In this document: positions 51,314 to 62,601 of the stretch, one piece after another
Numbering within the stretch: the first letter of the stretch is position 1
Layout: each line of letters starts with the position of its first letter
Origin: CAJXJP01 sp964022365
Lineage (GTDB): Bacteria; Patescibacteriota; Gracilibacteria; BD1-5; UBA6164
Assembly: GCA_964022365.1 (NCBI GenBank)
Contig: CAXHZN010000002.1
Coordinates: forward strand, 62,001 to 126,000
Direction of reading: 5' to 3'
DNA: 64,000 nucleotides
Made by a program: the position numbers and the translations under genes
The notes under the pieces: generated by a model
Database searches by the model: none
The model's input: only the letters and a program-made list of their open reading frames with translations
Told to the model about the DNA's origin: nothing

Positions 51314-52138
51314 ATGTCAAAAATTCAAATTTTTTTAATAATTTTAGTAGCACTGATAATTATTTTTTGTATTTTTTTATTTTCTCGTCAGCCATCACTA
51401 TCTAGAGATTGGGAAAAAGATCAATCAATTTTACCAGAAATAACATTTTCAGGAAGCAATATTGATATACAAAATATGAGAGATTTTTCTTATTCGAGTG
51501 CCAGTGATTATGAAGAAAATTATTATGACCAAAAGTTAAATGTAGATGATGTGCAAAGCCTATATTATATTATAGAACCGTTTGGTGAGCATGATTGACC
51601 AGCTCATACGATGTTTTCATTTGGATTAAAAAATGGAGAATATATTGTGATTTCTGCAGAAATTCGTAAAGAAAAATGAGAATCATTTAGCCCGTGGAAA
51701 TGATTGATTAGAGAATATGAAGTCGTTTATATGATTTGAAGTGAAAGTGATTTTGTGAAACTCAGAGCAAATCACAGGAAAGACGAAGTCATCGTTTATC
51801 CGATTAAAACTCCTGTAGAAAAAATTCAAAAATTATTTGTTTCTATGCTCAAAAGAGCAGATGAGTTGAGTACCAAACCAGAGTTTTATAACACCTTGAC
51901 TCAAAACTGTACTACAAGTATTTTAGCTCATGTAAATGAATTACGTGAACAAAAAATTCCATGGAGTTTAGAAGCACTTTTACCATCTCATAGCGATAAA
52001 ATAATTTATGATTTAGGATTAATAGATACTCAATTATCGCTTAAGGAAGCGAGAGAATATTATATAATTAATAATTTATCAGAAAAATTTTGAACTGATG
52101 AAAATTATTCAGAAAAAATTAGGCAGGAAATAAAATAG
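51314..52138 (+). CDS. DUF4105/Lnb N-terminal-domain-like membrane-anchored protein
   Basis: 274 aa. N-terminal TM (KIQIFLIILVALIIIFCIFLF), then FGEHDGPAHTMFSFGLKNGEYIVISAEIR and FYNTLTQNCTTSILAHVNELR. The 'HtmfsFgl.dg..i..S.E.R...g' plus 'YNtltnNCTt.i' blocks define the DUF4105 (Lnb-type, papain-like) family, with Cys and His as likely active residues. Ends at TAG. A decayed copy of its last 50 codons is at 53420. Probably acts outside the membrane. Confidence 0.78.
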
Positions 52139-52225
52139 ATTATTTTAAAAAAATTATTTTTCATAAGTAATTTTTCTTATATAATTAAATCACAAAATAT
52201 ATTTTTATTATTAATAGTAGAAATT

Positions 52226-52771
52226 ATGACAAGAGTAAAAATGTTGACTGGTGAGAGAATTTCACTTGTTGTTCCTGAAAAACAAGATATCCAAGGTTGG
52301 TATGAATGATTAAATGATATTGAAACTCAAGCTTTCTTATGACCAGTTTTTGGAAATATTGTTTCTCTTGAAAATGAAGAAAAATATTATGCAGATTTAA
52401 ATAAAAACGATAAACAATTAACTTTTTCAATCTTCGTAGAAGAAACTCAAAAAGTTATTGGAAATATTTCTCTGATGGATATAGATTATAAAAATTCACA
52501 TTGTGAATTGTGAATTGCTATTTTTGATGTTGAGAGTAGATGAAAATGATACGGGAGAGAATCAATTAAATTAATACAAAAATATGTTTTTGGAATGCTA
52601 GGTCTTAATAAGTTATATCTTAGATATATTTCAAATAATACACATGCTGCTAAAACCTATGAAAAATGCTGATTCGTCGAAATAGGGAGGATGTCTCAAC
52701 ATAATTATAGATTTTGAAAATATCACGATGATGTTTTGATGGAAATATTAAAAAAAGATTATGAAAAATAA
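52226..52771 (+). CDS. GNAT acetyltransferase, RimJ/RimL-like
   Basis: 181 aa. LTGERISLVVPEKQDIQGWYEGLND at the N-terminus, GNISLMDIDYKNSHCELGIAIFDVESRGKGYGRESIKLI (the R-G-x-G-x-G acetyl-CoA loop, all glycines TGA or GGG) and YLRYISNNTHAAKTYEKCGFVEIGRM. Typical of N-acetyltransferases of ribosomal proteins or small molecules. Its stop codon lies in the terminator hairpin. Confidence 0.87.
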
Positions 52772-52797
52772 AATTTATTTTTCATAATCTTTTTTAG
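52752..52797. terminator. Convergent terminator
   Basis: AAAAAAGATTATGAAAAATA / TATTTTTCATAATCTTTTTT stem between the GNAT and 2H genes, both of whose stops are in or next to it. Confidence 0.85.
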
Positions 52798-53360
52798 ATT
52801 TTAATCTGTATTTCATTTCAAAAATGACTGTTAACTACGTATAAAGAAATATTTCAGTGAGAAATATTTATATTTTTTATTTTATTTAATTCAGAAAAAA
52901 TTATTTTTTCTATATTTTTTTGATGTTCGAGAAAAATTTTTGAGTCTAAAATTTTAAGAAAATTTATATGTGCGGTATATTCCAAATTATTTTCGTGAAT
53001 TTCTGCACAATTATATGTGTTATGAAAATCTGAAAAAATCTTAGATAAATTATTTTGAGTTTTCACAGCAAAATAAAGATGAGAATAATTATTTTTATTG
53101 TTTCTAAAATATCAAATATTTTCTGAAAATATTTTTGATGATATTTGTGTATTTTTGATATCTTTTACCAGGAACTTTTCTTGAGTACTTGTAATGTTCT
53201 CAGGTAAATAGTAGAGTGTTATATGAAGAGAAAGAATATTTTGAAAAATAAAATATTCTAAAATGTTATTATTTTTGAGGTATAAATAAACTGCAGAAAA
53301 AATATTTGAAAATAATTCAGGTTTTATTTCTATTGCTATAAAATGTGAAGTTTTTTGCAT
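52794..53360 (-). CDS. 2H phosphoesterase (2'-5' RNA ligase-like)
   Basis: 188 aa. Two H-x-x motifs in the expected halves: LSLHITLYYLP (HxT) and EYTAHINFLKI (HxN, a variant of HxT). The N-terminus HFIAIEIKPEL matches the first strand of LigT-like proteins. Three TGA glycines. RNA 2'-5' ligation or cyclic phosphodiester hydrolysis would be the usual activities; the second motif's Asn may alter activity. Confidence 0.7.
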
Positions 53361-53419
53361 ATAAAATAATTAATATTATATATATGAATTATATTTATAA
53401 TAATTTTAAACACAATAAT

Positions 53420-53591
53420 TTTACAAGCACTTTTACCATCTTATAGTGATCAAGTAATTTATGATTTAGGATTAATAGATACTCAATTATCGCTCAAAGA
53501 AGAGAGAAAATATTATACAATTAATTATTTATCAGAATAATTTGCAAAAAATGAAAAATATTCTGAGAAAATGAGGAAGCAAATAAAATAA
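53420..53591 (+). pseudogene. Decayed duplicate of the C-terminus of the DUF4105 gene
   Basis: Translation reads QALLPSYSDQVIYDLGLIDTQ, then LSLKEERKYYTINYLSE, a TAA, then FAKNEKYSEKMRKQIK and TAA. The parent (51314 gene) reads EALLPSHSDKIIYDLGLIDTQ, LSLKEAREYYIINNLSE, FGTDENYSEKIRQEIK. So about 57 codons of the 3' end were copied and have picked up substitutions and an internal stop. Confidence 0.85.
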
Positions 53592-53665
53592 AGAAATAAA
53601 TTTTATATCAATGAAAAAATTATTTAAGAAAATATTTACAGAAAATAAAATAATCTATGATTTGA

Positions 53666-53700
53666 TAAAAAACTCTCAATGAAAATTGAGAGTTTTTTAT
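53666..53700 (+). terminator. Terminator
   Basis: AAAAAACTCTCAAT, loop GAAA, ATTGAGAGTTTTTT. Confidence 0.85.
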
Positions 53701-53752
53701 TTTTTATATAATATATGATATACTAAAAAAAATACTAAAAATAATTATATTT

Positions 53753-56700
53753 ATGAATAAAAATAGGTCATATCCAGGAGCCTTTAAATCTATTATACAG
53801 AGTAAAATATTACAAAAAAAAGATATTTCAAAACCTTTGCAAAAACAATTAAACAAATGAGAATGAAAGATTGAAAATAAATATCCAAATAATTCTATAC
53901 CGAAATATCAAAAATATTTTAGAGATAAACTTTTGGATTTATGTGAATCTCAAATCTGAAAAATAGTATTGACTGAGAAATTTCGTGAAAATTTTCCACA
54001 AGAAATTTCTGATTTACAAAAGCAGTATTATTTTCAGGCACGTAAAATTTTACAAGAAAATGATTCAGATACTTTAATGAAAAATGTAAAATCTGATTAT
54101 GAACATTTATGAGTTGTTATTAGAAATAAATTATATTGCGATTGATGAAGTGAATATACTAAAAAATTAGAAAATTTATCAGATGTAGAAGGTAAAATTT
54201 ATCATGATTATATGTTTAATTTAGATTGATTTGATCGTTCTAAAAATAATGATTTTATACAATATTTTGGATATCTTTTAGAACAAAATCCAGAAAAAAA
54301 ATATGAATATCTAGAAAAAATTATACAAAATATTTCAGATAATATTCAAATATCAAAACAACAAGAATGATTTTATAATAATAAAAATGATAAAGAATTT
54401 CCTGAATCTTTATTTTCTATGGAATATTTTTGAGATGGAAATAAAAATAAAAAAATATTTTTACAACTAATTGATTTATACGATGGGAAAGTAGATTTTT
54501 CAAATATTTTATCTCTTCATTTATCAAATGATTCAGATAAATTAGAAATATTGGAGGCTGTTATATCATACCAAAATTGACTATGAACTTGTCATGAAGG
54601 GATAAGAAGCTTAGTTCAAAATTTCGATAAAGTATGAATTTCAGATGAAAAGATACGTTTTGAAATAGCAAAAAAAGTTGCAAATTTAGGGAGTGTTTTA
54701 GGAAATTATTTAGAAAAATTTTCTATTACCAATCAAGATTATTTGACTGAATTAGCAGAAATTCACTCTGGAACTAATATTGTACATAAAAGAACTGAAA
54801 TAAATAATACAGATTTTATAAATATTGCGTATAAATTCTGAGGTGAAATTTTGAATAATTACGAAATTAATTCGCAAACGATATGCAGATCTACAGATGT
54901 AAATTTAGAAAGTTTTCTTAAATTCCCTCAAGAAATTCAAATAAAATTATTCCAAGATATTTTCTTATCTTGCGCAAGTTTAGAAAAAAATATACAAGTA
55001 TTTTTCAGCTATATTTTAAAAATAGAAAAAAATATTCAAAATGAAATTATTTCTCAAATATGAGAAAAAATATTGTTGAATCAATCTAAAAATAGTATTT
55101 TATGATTTTGTAAAGATATTAAAAATAAAAATAAAAATTATGAAAAAATTTATAATAAAATAATTTTCCATGCTTTTATCTGAGCGATTAAAAATGAAAA
55201 AGTCCATACTATTTTAGATAATTTACATGAAAATAATATCTGATTTAATGAAGTAAGTCATTTTAATTATAAAGAAGATATTGATGTTTTTATAGAAGCA
55301 CTTGTTCAAGAAGAAAAAATTTCTCTCGCGGAAAAACAAATGATAGAAAATCAAATGTTGTATTTTAATAATATGCGTGATTTTCTGATGATATTTTTTA
55401 GAGAAAATGAAAGTAAAAAACAAAAAAATCCAAATTTTATTCCAATTGAATATGATAAAAATCAAAATCAAAGAAATAATTCACTCGATTATATTTTTGA
55501 TATGATTTGATTGCAACAACCAAATGGACTTAAAAATATCGATAAATCAAAAACGAAATGATTTGCAAGCGTATTATTCAAGTTATATGATAATTTATGA
55601 GTTGAATTTTTAGAAAAATTTGAATTTGGTTGACTTAATATTGATGAAACATCTTTTGAAATATTTAAAAAAATATTCAATCTACTTAATATACTCTCAT
55701 GTGCATGATCAAAATCAAATTATAGCCTGGTACACTATGAATTAAATGCATATTTTAGTCATACTGATTTGTTTAATATGAAAAATATTAAACAAATGCA
55801 AAACTCACTTGATACAATAGCTAAATATTTCGAAGAAAAAAATATTAGTTGAGAATATTTAGAATATAATTTTTTAGAAACTATAGATTATTTTGATAAA
55901 AATTGGTGAACAAGTGAAAATATTATGCGTTTACTGGTGAATCTTTCATCAAATCCAGAAGTATATAAAAAATTATGTCAAACAATAAATTCGATTATAA
56001 AAGGAAGTTTCAAGGAATATAAATTTCACTGACTTGAATGAGATGAAGAAGATCAAACAAAAGCACAACATCAGTTATCAATGATGAGCCAAGAGGAAAT
56101 AATAGATTGGAAAAAAGACAGACAAGAAATTATTTTTGATTCTACTGATAAAAATATAGATTATAAATTTGAAGATAATAATATCCAAAATTCATTTTTA
56201 AGAAATACAAATATTTGAGAATACTTAGATGTAAAACTGAGTGAAAAACAAAAATTTATAGTAGAAAATATTTCTGATCGTGTAATCTCGGGTGAAAAGT
56301 TTGATAATATTTTTCCAGAACTAGAGGATATAAGTGTAATAAAAATAAAAGAAATTATTTTTTATATATTTTCTCAAGCAAAAAAGCAATATCAATTTAA
56401 AAATATTATTAAATTCATAAAAAGATTTTATAGTAAAATTCAAGAAAAAAATGATGAATTTATATCATTTTCGAATGAATATTTACAATATTTAAAAGAG
56501 TTTGAGAAAAACAATAAAAAATCAATTTTACTTGGTATTAATTCTTCTCACCCAAGGACACTTTTAGAAGTTTGAAGTATGACAAGCGAGCTATCTTGTT
56601 TAGATATAAATGATAATAAGTCACAATTACCAGCACTTTTATGATATGTAATTGATGCAAATATAAAAGTATTTCTCATGTTTGAAATTACTCAAAAAAA

Positions 56701-57049
56701 TTGTAAAAACTTCCATCAATATAAAAAGATAAAAGAAACTTTAGAGAAAAATCAAAATAATTTTATATTTGATGAAAATACAAGAGAATTAATAGTTTGA
56801 TGAGAAAAAATAATTTTGAATAGAGCAGTAAGAAGGAATATGATTTTTAAATGAGTTGCTTGAAATACAAATGAAGTTTGAACACTAGTTGAAAAAATAT
56901 ATTGAGATCATTCTAGATATTGACAAAATTCACTTAAAGACTCTCTTTTTTGAACAAGTTATAATTCAGATATAAAATTATATCCTTCGAGAAATCCAGG
57001 TTGAGTATATAGTGATATTCAAAATGGAGTAGTAAAAACAGAAAGATAA
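53753..57049 (+). CDS. Large hypothetical protein, 1098 aa
   Basis: A soluble, helical, Lys/Asn/Ile-rich protein with no signal peptide or TM. Over 40 TGA glycines; standard-code translation yields only small scraps. The last 190 residues are more conserved-looking: SSHPRTLLEVGSMTSELSCLDIN, LLGYVIDANIKVFLMFEI, RAVRRNMIFKGVAG and YPSRNPGGVYSDIQNGVV. This end resembles a module seen in very large proteins of related lineages that I cannot name. It follows a terminator and precedes its own promoter-separated neighbour. Confidence 0.65.
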
Positions 57050-57072
57050 TTTTTCAATAAAATCTTTTCTCA

Positions 57073-57101
57073 TTGACAGGATAAATTTTTTTTTATATAC
57101 T
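57073..57101 (+). promoter_or_regulatory. Promoter of the AbrB-like regulator
   Basis: TTGACA at 57073-57078, 17-bp spacer, TATACT at 57096-57101; the leader to the ATG would be only about 16 bases. Confidence 0.7.
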
Positions 57102-57123
57102 CTTGTTAAAATATAATACTATT

Positions 57124-57546
57124 ATGAGTGAAAATATGAACCCAGAAATGAATTTAAAAATATATTGAGTGGTAACAATTTGACCCAAAGGTCAGGTAAT
57201 TATTCCTAAAGATGCCAGAGATGATTTTGATATAAAAGAGTCGCTACAACAGAATATTGCAGTAATCGATAGAAAAGGTTTTGCGATTTGAACGAAACAA
57301 AATATCGAAGTTGAATGTTCGATTGATCATAAACTTGTTGAGCAAGAAGGAACTATTAAAATCGGTACAAAATTCCAATTTGTTATTCCATCAAGTGTGA
57401 GAAACAAATTAGAAATTTGACCAAAAGATAATTTACTCGTTATTTGAAAATGATGTGTTTGAATTGGTTTTATCAAAAATGATAAAATTGAATATGTTCT
57501 CAATTATATAAAAGAAAATTCTCAACAAAAAAAGTCTGATAGTTAA
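57124..57546 (+). CDS. AbrB/SpoVT-type DNA-binding protein with two domains
   Basis: 140 aa. Two tandem swapped-hairpin domains: VVTIGPKGQVIIPKDARDDFDI and IKIGTKFQFVIPSSVRNKLEIGPKDNLLVI. Each carries the 'kGqv.iP...R..l.i..gd.l.v' AbrB signature; the second has lost the usual KGQ (TKFQ). A two-domain AbrB monomer is unusual and may give a single-chain dimer. It sits immediately upstream of the efflux operon, whose promoter carries repeated GTATAC sites, so it is a candidate regulator of it. Confidence 0.82.
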
Positions 57547-57563
57547 ATATCAGATTTTTTTTA
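57527..57563 (+). terminator. Terminator
   Basis: AAAAAAGTCTGATA / TATCAGATTTTTTT hairpin across the stop codon of the AbrB-like gene. Confidence 0.8.
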
Positions 57564-57572
57564 TTTTTTATT

Positions 57573-57620
57573 TGCAAAAGTATAAAAAAGTATACAATAT
57601 GTATGAAAAAGTATACATTT
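57573..57620 (+). promoter_or_regulatory. Promoter/operator region of the efflux operon with repeated AAAGTATA(C)
   Basis: AAAAGTATA occurs three times, twice as AAAAAGTATACA (a GTATAC palindrome), in 45 bases; one copy contains TATACAAT, a likely -10. The regular repetition suggests operator sites, for example for the AbrB-like protein encoded just upstream. Confidence 0.45.
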
Positions 57621-57632
57621 TAATAAAAAAAC

Positions 57633-59348
57633 ATGAAAAAAATTATAGCAACATTACTTTTGGTTGCGTTTATTACCAGTTGTGGAAGCCAAGAAATATC
57701 AACTCCTACTGAAAAAACAGATATGCAACCTGAAACATCTGCTGAATATATTGTGGGAGGTAAAGATAATGCACATATAAATGTGTATGGAAATATTTTA
57801 AGTAATAATGTGAAAAATATTACTTCAAATATTGCAGGTACGGTAAATGTATTACAGTGTGAAGAATGACAAAGTGTGAATTCTAATACTGTAGTAGCTC
57901 GTATTACTCCTGATAAAAATTCACTTTCATATCAAAATAATTTAGTTCAACTAAATTCTCTGAAAGCACAATTATCAAATTTAGAACAAATAAAAACTAC
58001 GACGATTAATAATTTTGATTCACAATTTAGACAATTAGGTCTCAAAGAATCAGAAATAGAAAATCAACTTGATTCAGTAAATAATAATATTTGAAACGAA
58101 GATAAAGGATTAAAAAATCAATTAAAAATCATAGAAGAATCAATAATATTATTACAAAAGAATAAAGAAAGTTCTCTTAAAAATATCGATGATTCGATTG
58201 TAAACCTGAAAAATACAGCATTTAATACCATCGAAGGTGGATTAAAAAGAATAGGAGAAATTTATGATATCACTGATAATGGAAATGATACATATGAAGA
58301 TTATGAAGATTATTTATGAGTAAAAAATACGGGATTAAAAAATCAGCATATTCTCAGTGCAAAACAAACTATTGAAGTATTTAGTACAATGAATTCAAAT
58401 TTTGGAGGCTTAGATAATCAAGAAGTTACTCAAAAGTTAAATGAAATTTCACAACTATTTAAACAATCTTCAGATGTAGTAAATAATTCAGTGAGTTCTG
58501 TTGGATCTCTCTCTCAACAAGATATTGATGCATTATATAATGAATTTTTATGAATTTCTACACAACTCATTGAGTTAAAAAATCAACTTGATAGTTTAGT
58601 AAATTCAAGAGAAACAACACAATTACAATTTCAAACTCAAGCAAAACAACTTGAAGCTCAAAAATCTGAAATTCAAACTCAAGAAATTAATTTAGGAAGT
58701 AATATAAATACTCTCAATAATAATTCTGAAGAAATTAAAGAACAATATAATAATCTCAAAGCGACGAAAGAATCATCAATAAAAGAAATGGATATTAATA
58801 TTTTATCAACAAAACAAGCGATAAATCAACTCAATATTACATTTCAACAAGATGTTTTATATGCTGGGACAAAAGGAATGGTAAAAACTAAACATGTCAG
58901 TCAAGGTAACAATGTACAAGCAGGAAACCCAATTTGTACGATTGTACCTGATGATAATTCTTTAAAATTAGAAATATATTCTCCTCAAACTTTACAAAAA
59001 GGTATGGAATTTAAATATTTTTATGATGGAGAACTTGCAGGAACTGGAACAATTGTTTCAGAATCTCCAGTGAGAAATGCTCAAACACAAAACTATACAT
59101 ATGAATGAAAAGTTGATATGAGTGGGTTTAAACAAGGGGATTATATTGATGTACAAGTTATCTCAAGTGTATCAACAGATGAAATTTGGATACCAATTGA
59201 TTACGTTTTTCCAAAACTAGAATGATATTTTGTGAAAACCAAAGTGGGAGAAAATATCGAAAACAAAAAAGTAGAAGTCGGAAAAATGAATAATGGAGAA
59301 ATTCTTATAACTCAATGAGTGGATTTCTGAGATACTTTACAACAATAA
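57633..59348 (+). CDS. Membrane-fusion (HlyD/AcrA-like) lipoprotein of an RND efflux system
   Basis: 571 aa. Lipobox VAFITSC (Cys17), then the first biotinyl-lipoyl half (NITSNIAGTVNVLQCEEGQSVNSNTVVARI), a long coiled coil (about 110-390), the second half (GTKGMVKTKHVSQGNNVQAGNPICTI) and a beta-barrel part (GKVDMSGFKQGDYIDVQVISS). The order is that of periplasmic adaptor proteins. The coiled coil is longer than usual. It ends 14 bases before the RND gene. In a lineage with no known outer membrane, such an adaptor would bridge to the wall or outside instead of TolC. Confidence 0.88.
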
Positions 59349-59362
59349 TCAAATCAAAAAAT

Positions 59363-62300
59363 ATGTTAGTGGAAATTATCAAAAAAAGGTTAACCTTTTT
59401 CTGGCTGTTGATTTATCTTGGATTTATCATCTGAATAGCGAGTTTTTTAAGTATTCCTAAGGAAGAAAATCCATCAGTAGATTTACCAATGTTTGTAGTA
59501 AATACAGTAAATATTTGAGGAAATCCTGAAACAATTGAAAAACAAATTACCAATACTTTAGAAGATGAAATAAAATCTATTTCTGGAATTAAAAAAATTG
59601 AATCAGTATCAAATTTTAATTATTCTACAATTATTGCTACTTTTAATGATAATAAAGACATTACTGAAGCAAAATGAGATTTAAAAGATGTAATTGATGA
59701 AGTTTCTATTCAATTTCCTGCAAATACATCAAACTCAGTAGTAAAGCAGATTTCACCAAGTGATACTCCAATATATTCATTTTGAGTATCAGCAGATGCA
59801 ACATCAAAAACTATTTATGATGTTGCTGAATCACTTGAAGATGATATTAAGTCATTAGAATGAGTATCTGAAATCATCGTTACAGGAGAACCTTCTGAAA
59901 AAATTAGTGTATATTTAGATTATGAAAAAATTAATCAATTTTGAGTAAATATTTCTCAGGTTTATAATGTTTTATCAAATGTTTTTGTAAATCAACCAGT
60001 TGATAAAAAAGATATTTGAGGAAATTTATATAGTTATGAGATATTAACTTTCTCTAAAAATAAAGAAGCTCTTTTAGAACAATTAAATAACACTGATATT
60101 GTAAATATTGATTCGAGAAGTATTAAACTCAGCGATATCGCAGAAGTTTATTTTGAAGAAAAATCCGAAAGACAAAAGTCGTATATCATGTGAGATTGAG
60201 AAGTTTTAAATACTGTTTCATTTGATATAAAAGTTACTCCAGGAGCAGATATAGAACAAATTATTGAAAATGTAAAAAGATCTATTGATGAATGGAAAAC
60301 TGATCATACACAAATGCAAGTGTATGAAACATATTCAAAATCAAAAGATATTGATAATATGTATGGAACATTTGTTTCAAATTTCCGGCAAACAGGTCTT
60401 ACGATTATGGTTATTTTATTCTTATTTATTTGAGTAAGAATTTCTTTATGAGTAACTATTGCGTTTCCTTTAGTGTATTTTATCACATTTATATTATTAA
60501 GTTTTCTTGGATATTCATTTAATTCTGTTGTCTCATTTGCCTTAGTTCTGACACTTGGTATTATGGTGGATAATTTAATTGTTATCACAGAATGAATTGT
60601 ATGAGAATTTAATCTCCATAAAAATATTACTTTTTGGGATGCTACATCAAATGCAATTAAAAAATACATGTGGTCTATAATTCCAGGGACACTTATTACG
60701 GTATTCATGTTTTTACCAATATTATTTATGGTAAGTGGTACCGTTGGAGCATTTATTTGACCACTGAGTATTACTATTTGATTTACGTTAATTACATCAT
60801 TGGTTGTTTCAATATTTATGTTACCGATTATTTTATCAAAAGTTTTACCAGAAAATGTTGATAAAGCAGAGTGAATTCTTACAAAACCATTACAAAAAGT
60901 TTGAGTAAAAATAAGCCATTTTACGAAAAAATTAATCAAAAATAAAACAAGAGCATTTCTTACTATAATACTTTTTTGGGTAGCTTTGATATTTTCATTT
61001 GTATTAGTTGGTTCAGGAGTGGTAAAAAATGATTTTCTTCCACAAACGGATAAAGATAATATTTTTATAAATGTAAAATATCCACTTGGATATTCTCTTG
61101 ATAAAAATGCTCAATCTACAAGTGCTATACTTACAGATATTCGTGAATATCTTGATAAAAAATATCCAGATTATGTAGAATTTGTATATATCAATGTTTG
61201 AAATGTATATTCAAGTAGTGCTATTGGAAGTGCGTCAAATCCAACTGCAGATTATCAAGCGTACTTCAACATCAAGCTCATAGACGGAGACGATAGGGAA
61301 ATTTCATCTATTGAAATTTCTGAAGGATTACAAGAATATATAAATCAACATATAAAACCAAAATATCCGTATGTAAAAGATATTTCCAATGTAGTGGTAG
61401 GTGGAATGTGATGAGGAAAAGAAATTTGATTTTTTATTGTCTGAGACGATATTGAAAAAATTTCTGATTATTTAGATCAAATAAAACCAGAGATTGAAGC
61501 AATCGATGGGATTTATAATTTTTCGAGTAATTATGAATTTACAAACGGGAAAGTTTCTTATGTTTTAGATCCAAATAAACTCAACAGGAATGATATAAAC
61601 CTAGGTTCTATTGCTCAACTTTTCACTTCTATTGAAAATTCTAAATATGTACCAAATGGTTTAACTCTTCATAATTTTACTGAATTATGAGATGATACTA
61701 TTGCGTTGAAACTCTACACAAGTTATCAAGGAAATGTCGAAGATGTGAAAATCTGAGATACATTTGTTTCAAGTGTCACACAAGAAAGAACATTAGAACC
61801 AGAACTCAAAAATATTCAACATATTGATGGGAAAATGCAACTTTCGTTTGAAGCAGATAAAAAAGCAAGTGTTGCACTCGGTTGAGTTACCGCAGAGATA
61901 AATAAAGTCATTGAAAATAATCCTCTCCCAAAAGGATTAGCATTTAGATTTAATTCTAACATAGAAGATTCTGCAGGTTCAGGAGCTGATTTATGAGCTG
62001 CAATGTGAGTAGGTTTAATTTTAATGTTTATTATTTTAGTATTAAAATTTAACTCATTTAAATACTCTATAATTATTGTAACTTCAACATTTTTATCATT
62101 TATCTGAGTTGTATTAGCACTTATGTTAATGGGGTTACCACTGAGTTTTCCAGCTCAATTATGATTATTTGGGGTTATCTGAGTATGAGTAAATAATGCT
62201 ATTTTGTTCATCGATTTATATCTAGGAAAAGTTTGATTTACTCTAAAACAATCACTCATAGAAACAATCCAATCAAGATTTCTTCCAATCTTTTTAACTT

Positions 62301-62455
62301 CATCAACAACTATTGCCGGACTCGTAACTCTCGCACTCAAAGACGAACTTTGGGGATGACTTGCTATCGCATTTATCGGATGATTAATACTCAACGTATT
62401 TATGATTCTGGTCTATATCCCAGCTTTACTTTACGTAGTTGAAAAGAAAAAATAA
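59363..62455 (+). CDS. RND-family efflux transporter (HAE1/AcrB-like)
   Basis: 1030 aa, full RND length. The N-terminal TM (FWLLIYLGFIIGIASFLSIPKEENPSVD), the porter domain, six-helix block, second porter domain and final six helices are all present; GVIGVGVNNAILFIDLYLG and TTIAGLVTLAL are family motifs. In TM4 the usual adjacent Asp pair of the proton relay is D403-N404 (GIMVDNLIVITEGI). Dozens of TGA glycines, several at invariant positions. It forms an operon with the adaptor upstream. Drug, lipid or peptide export is possible. Confidence 0.92.
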
Positions 62456-62486
62456 AAAAAAAGAATATGAAAATATTCTTTTTTTT
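62452..62486 (+). terminator. Terminator of the efflux operon
   Basis: AAAAAAAAAGAATAT / ATATTCTTTTTTTT stem after the RND stop. Confidence 0.85.
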
Positions 62487-62601
62487 GTTTTGGAAAAATT
62501 ATTCGGTAATAAAAATATATTTTTTATTTACGGTATTTTTAATTGATTTTTTCGGTTGAGGTCGTATATTTATACTAAATTTACATAATTATTTATAAAT
62601 A

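Larger units (their letters stand above)
53361..53752. other. Intergenic region with pseudogene fragment and terminator
   Basis: It holds the DUF4105 remnant (53420-53591) and a terminator (53666-53700). An ATG near 53610 opens a short frame that runs directly into the terminator; I do not call it. Confidence 0.5.

Noticed and set aside
53611..53700. Short frame starting MKKLFKKIFTENKI
   Set aside because: It runs straight through a strong terminator hairpin into the next promoter region; not a credible gene.
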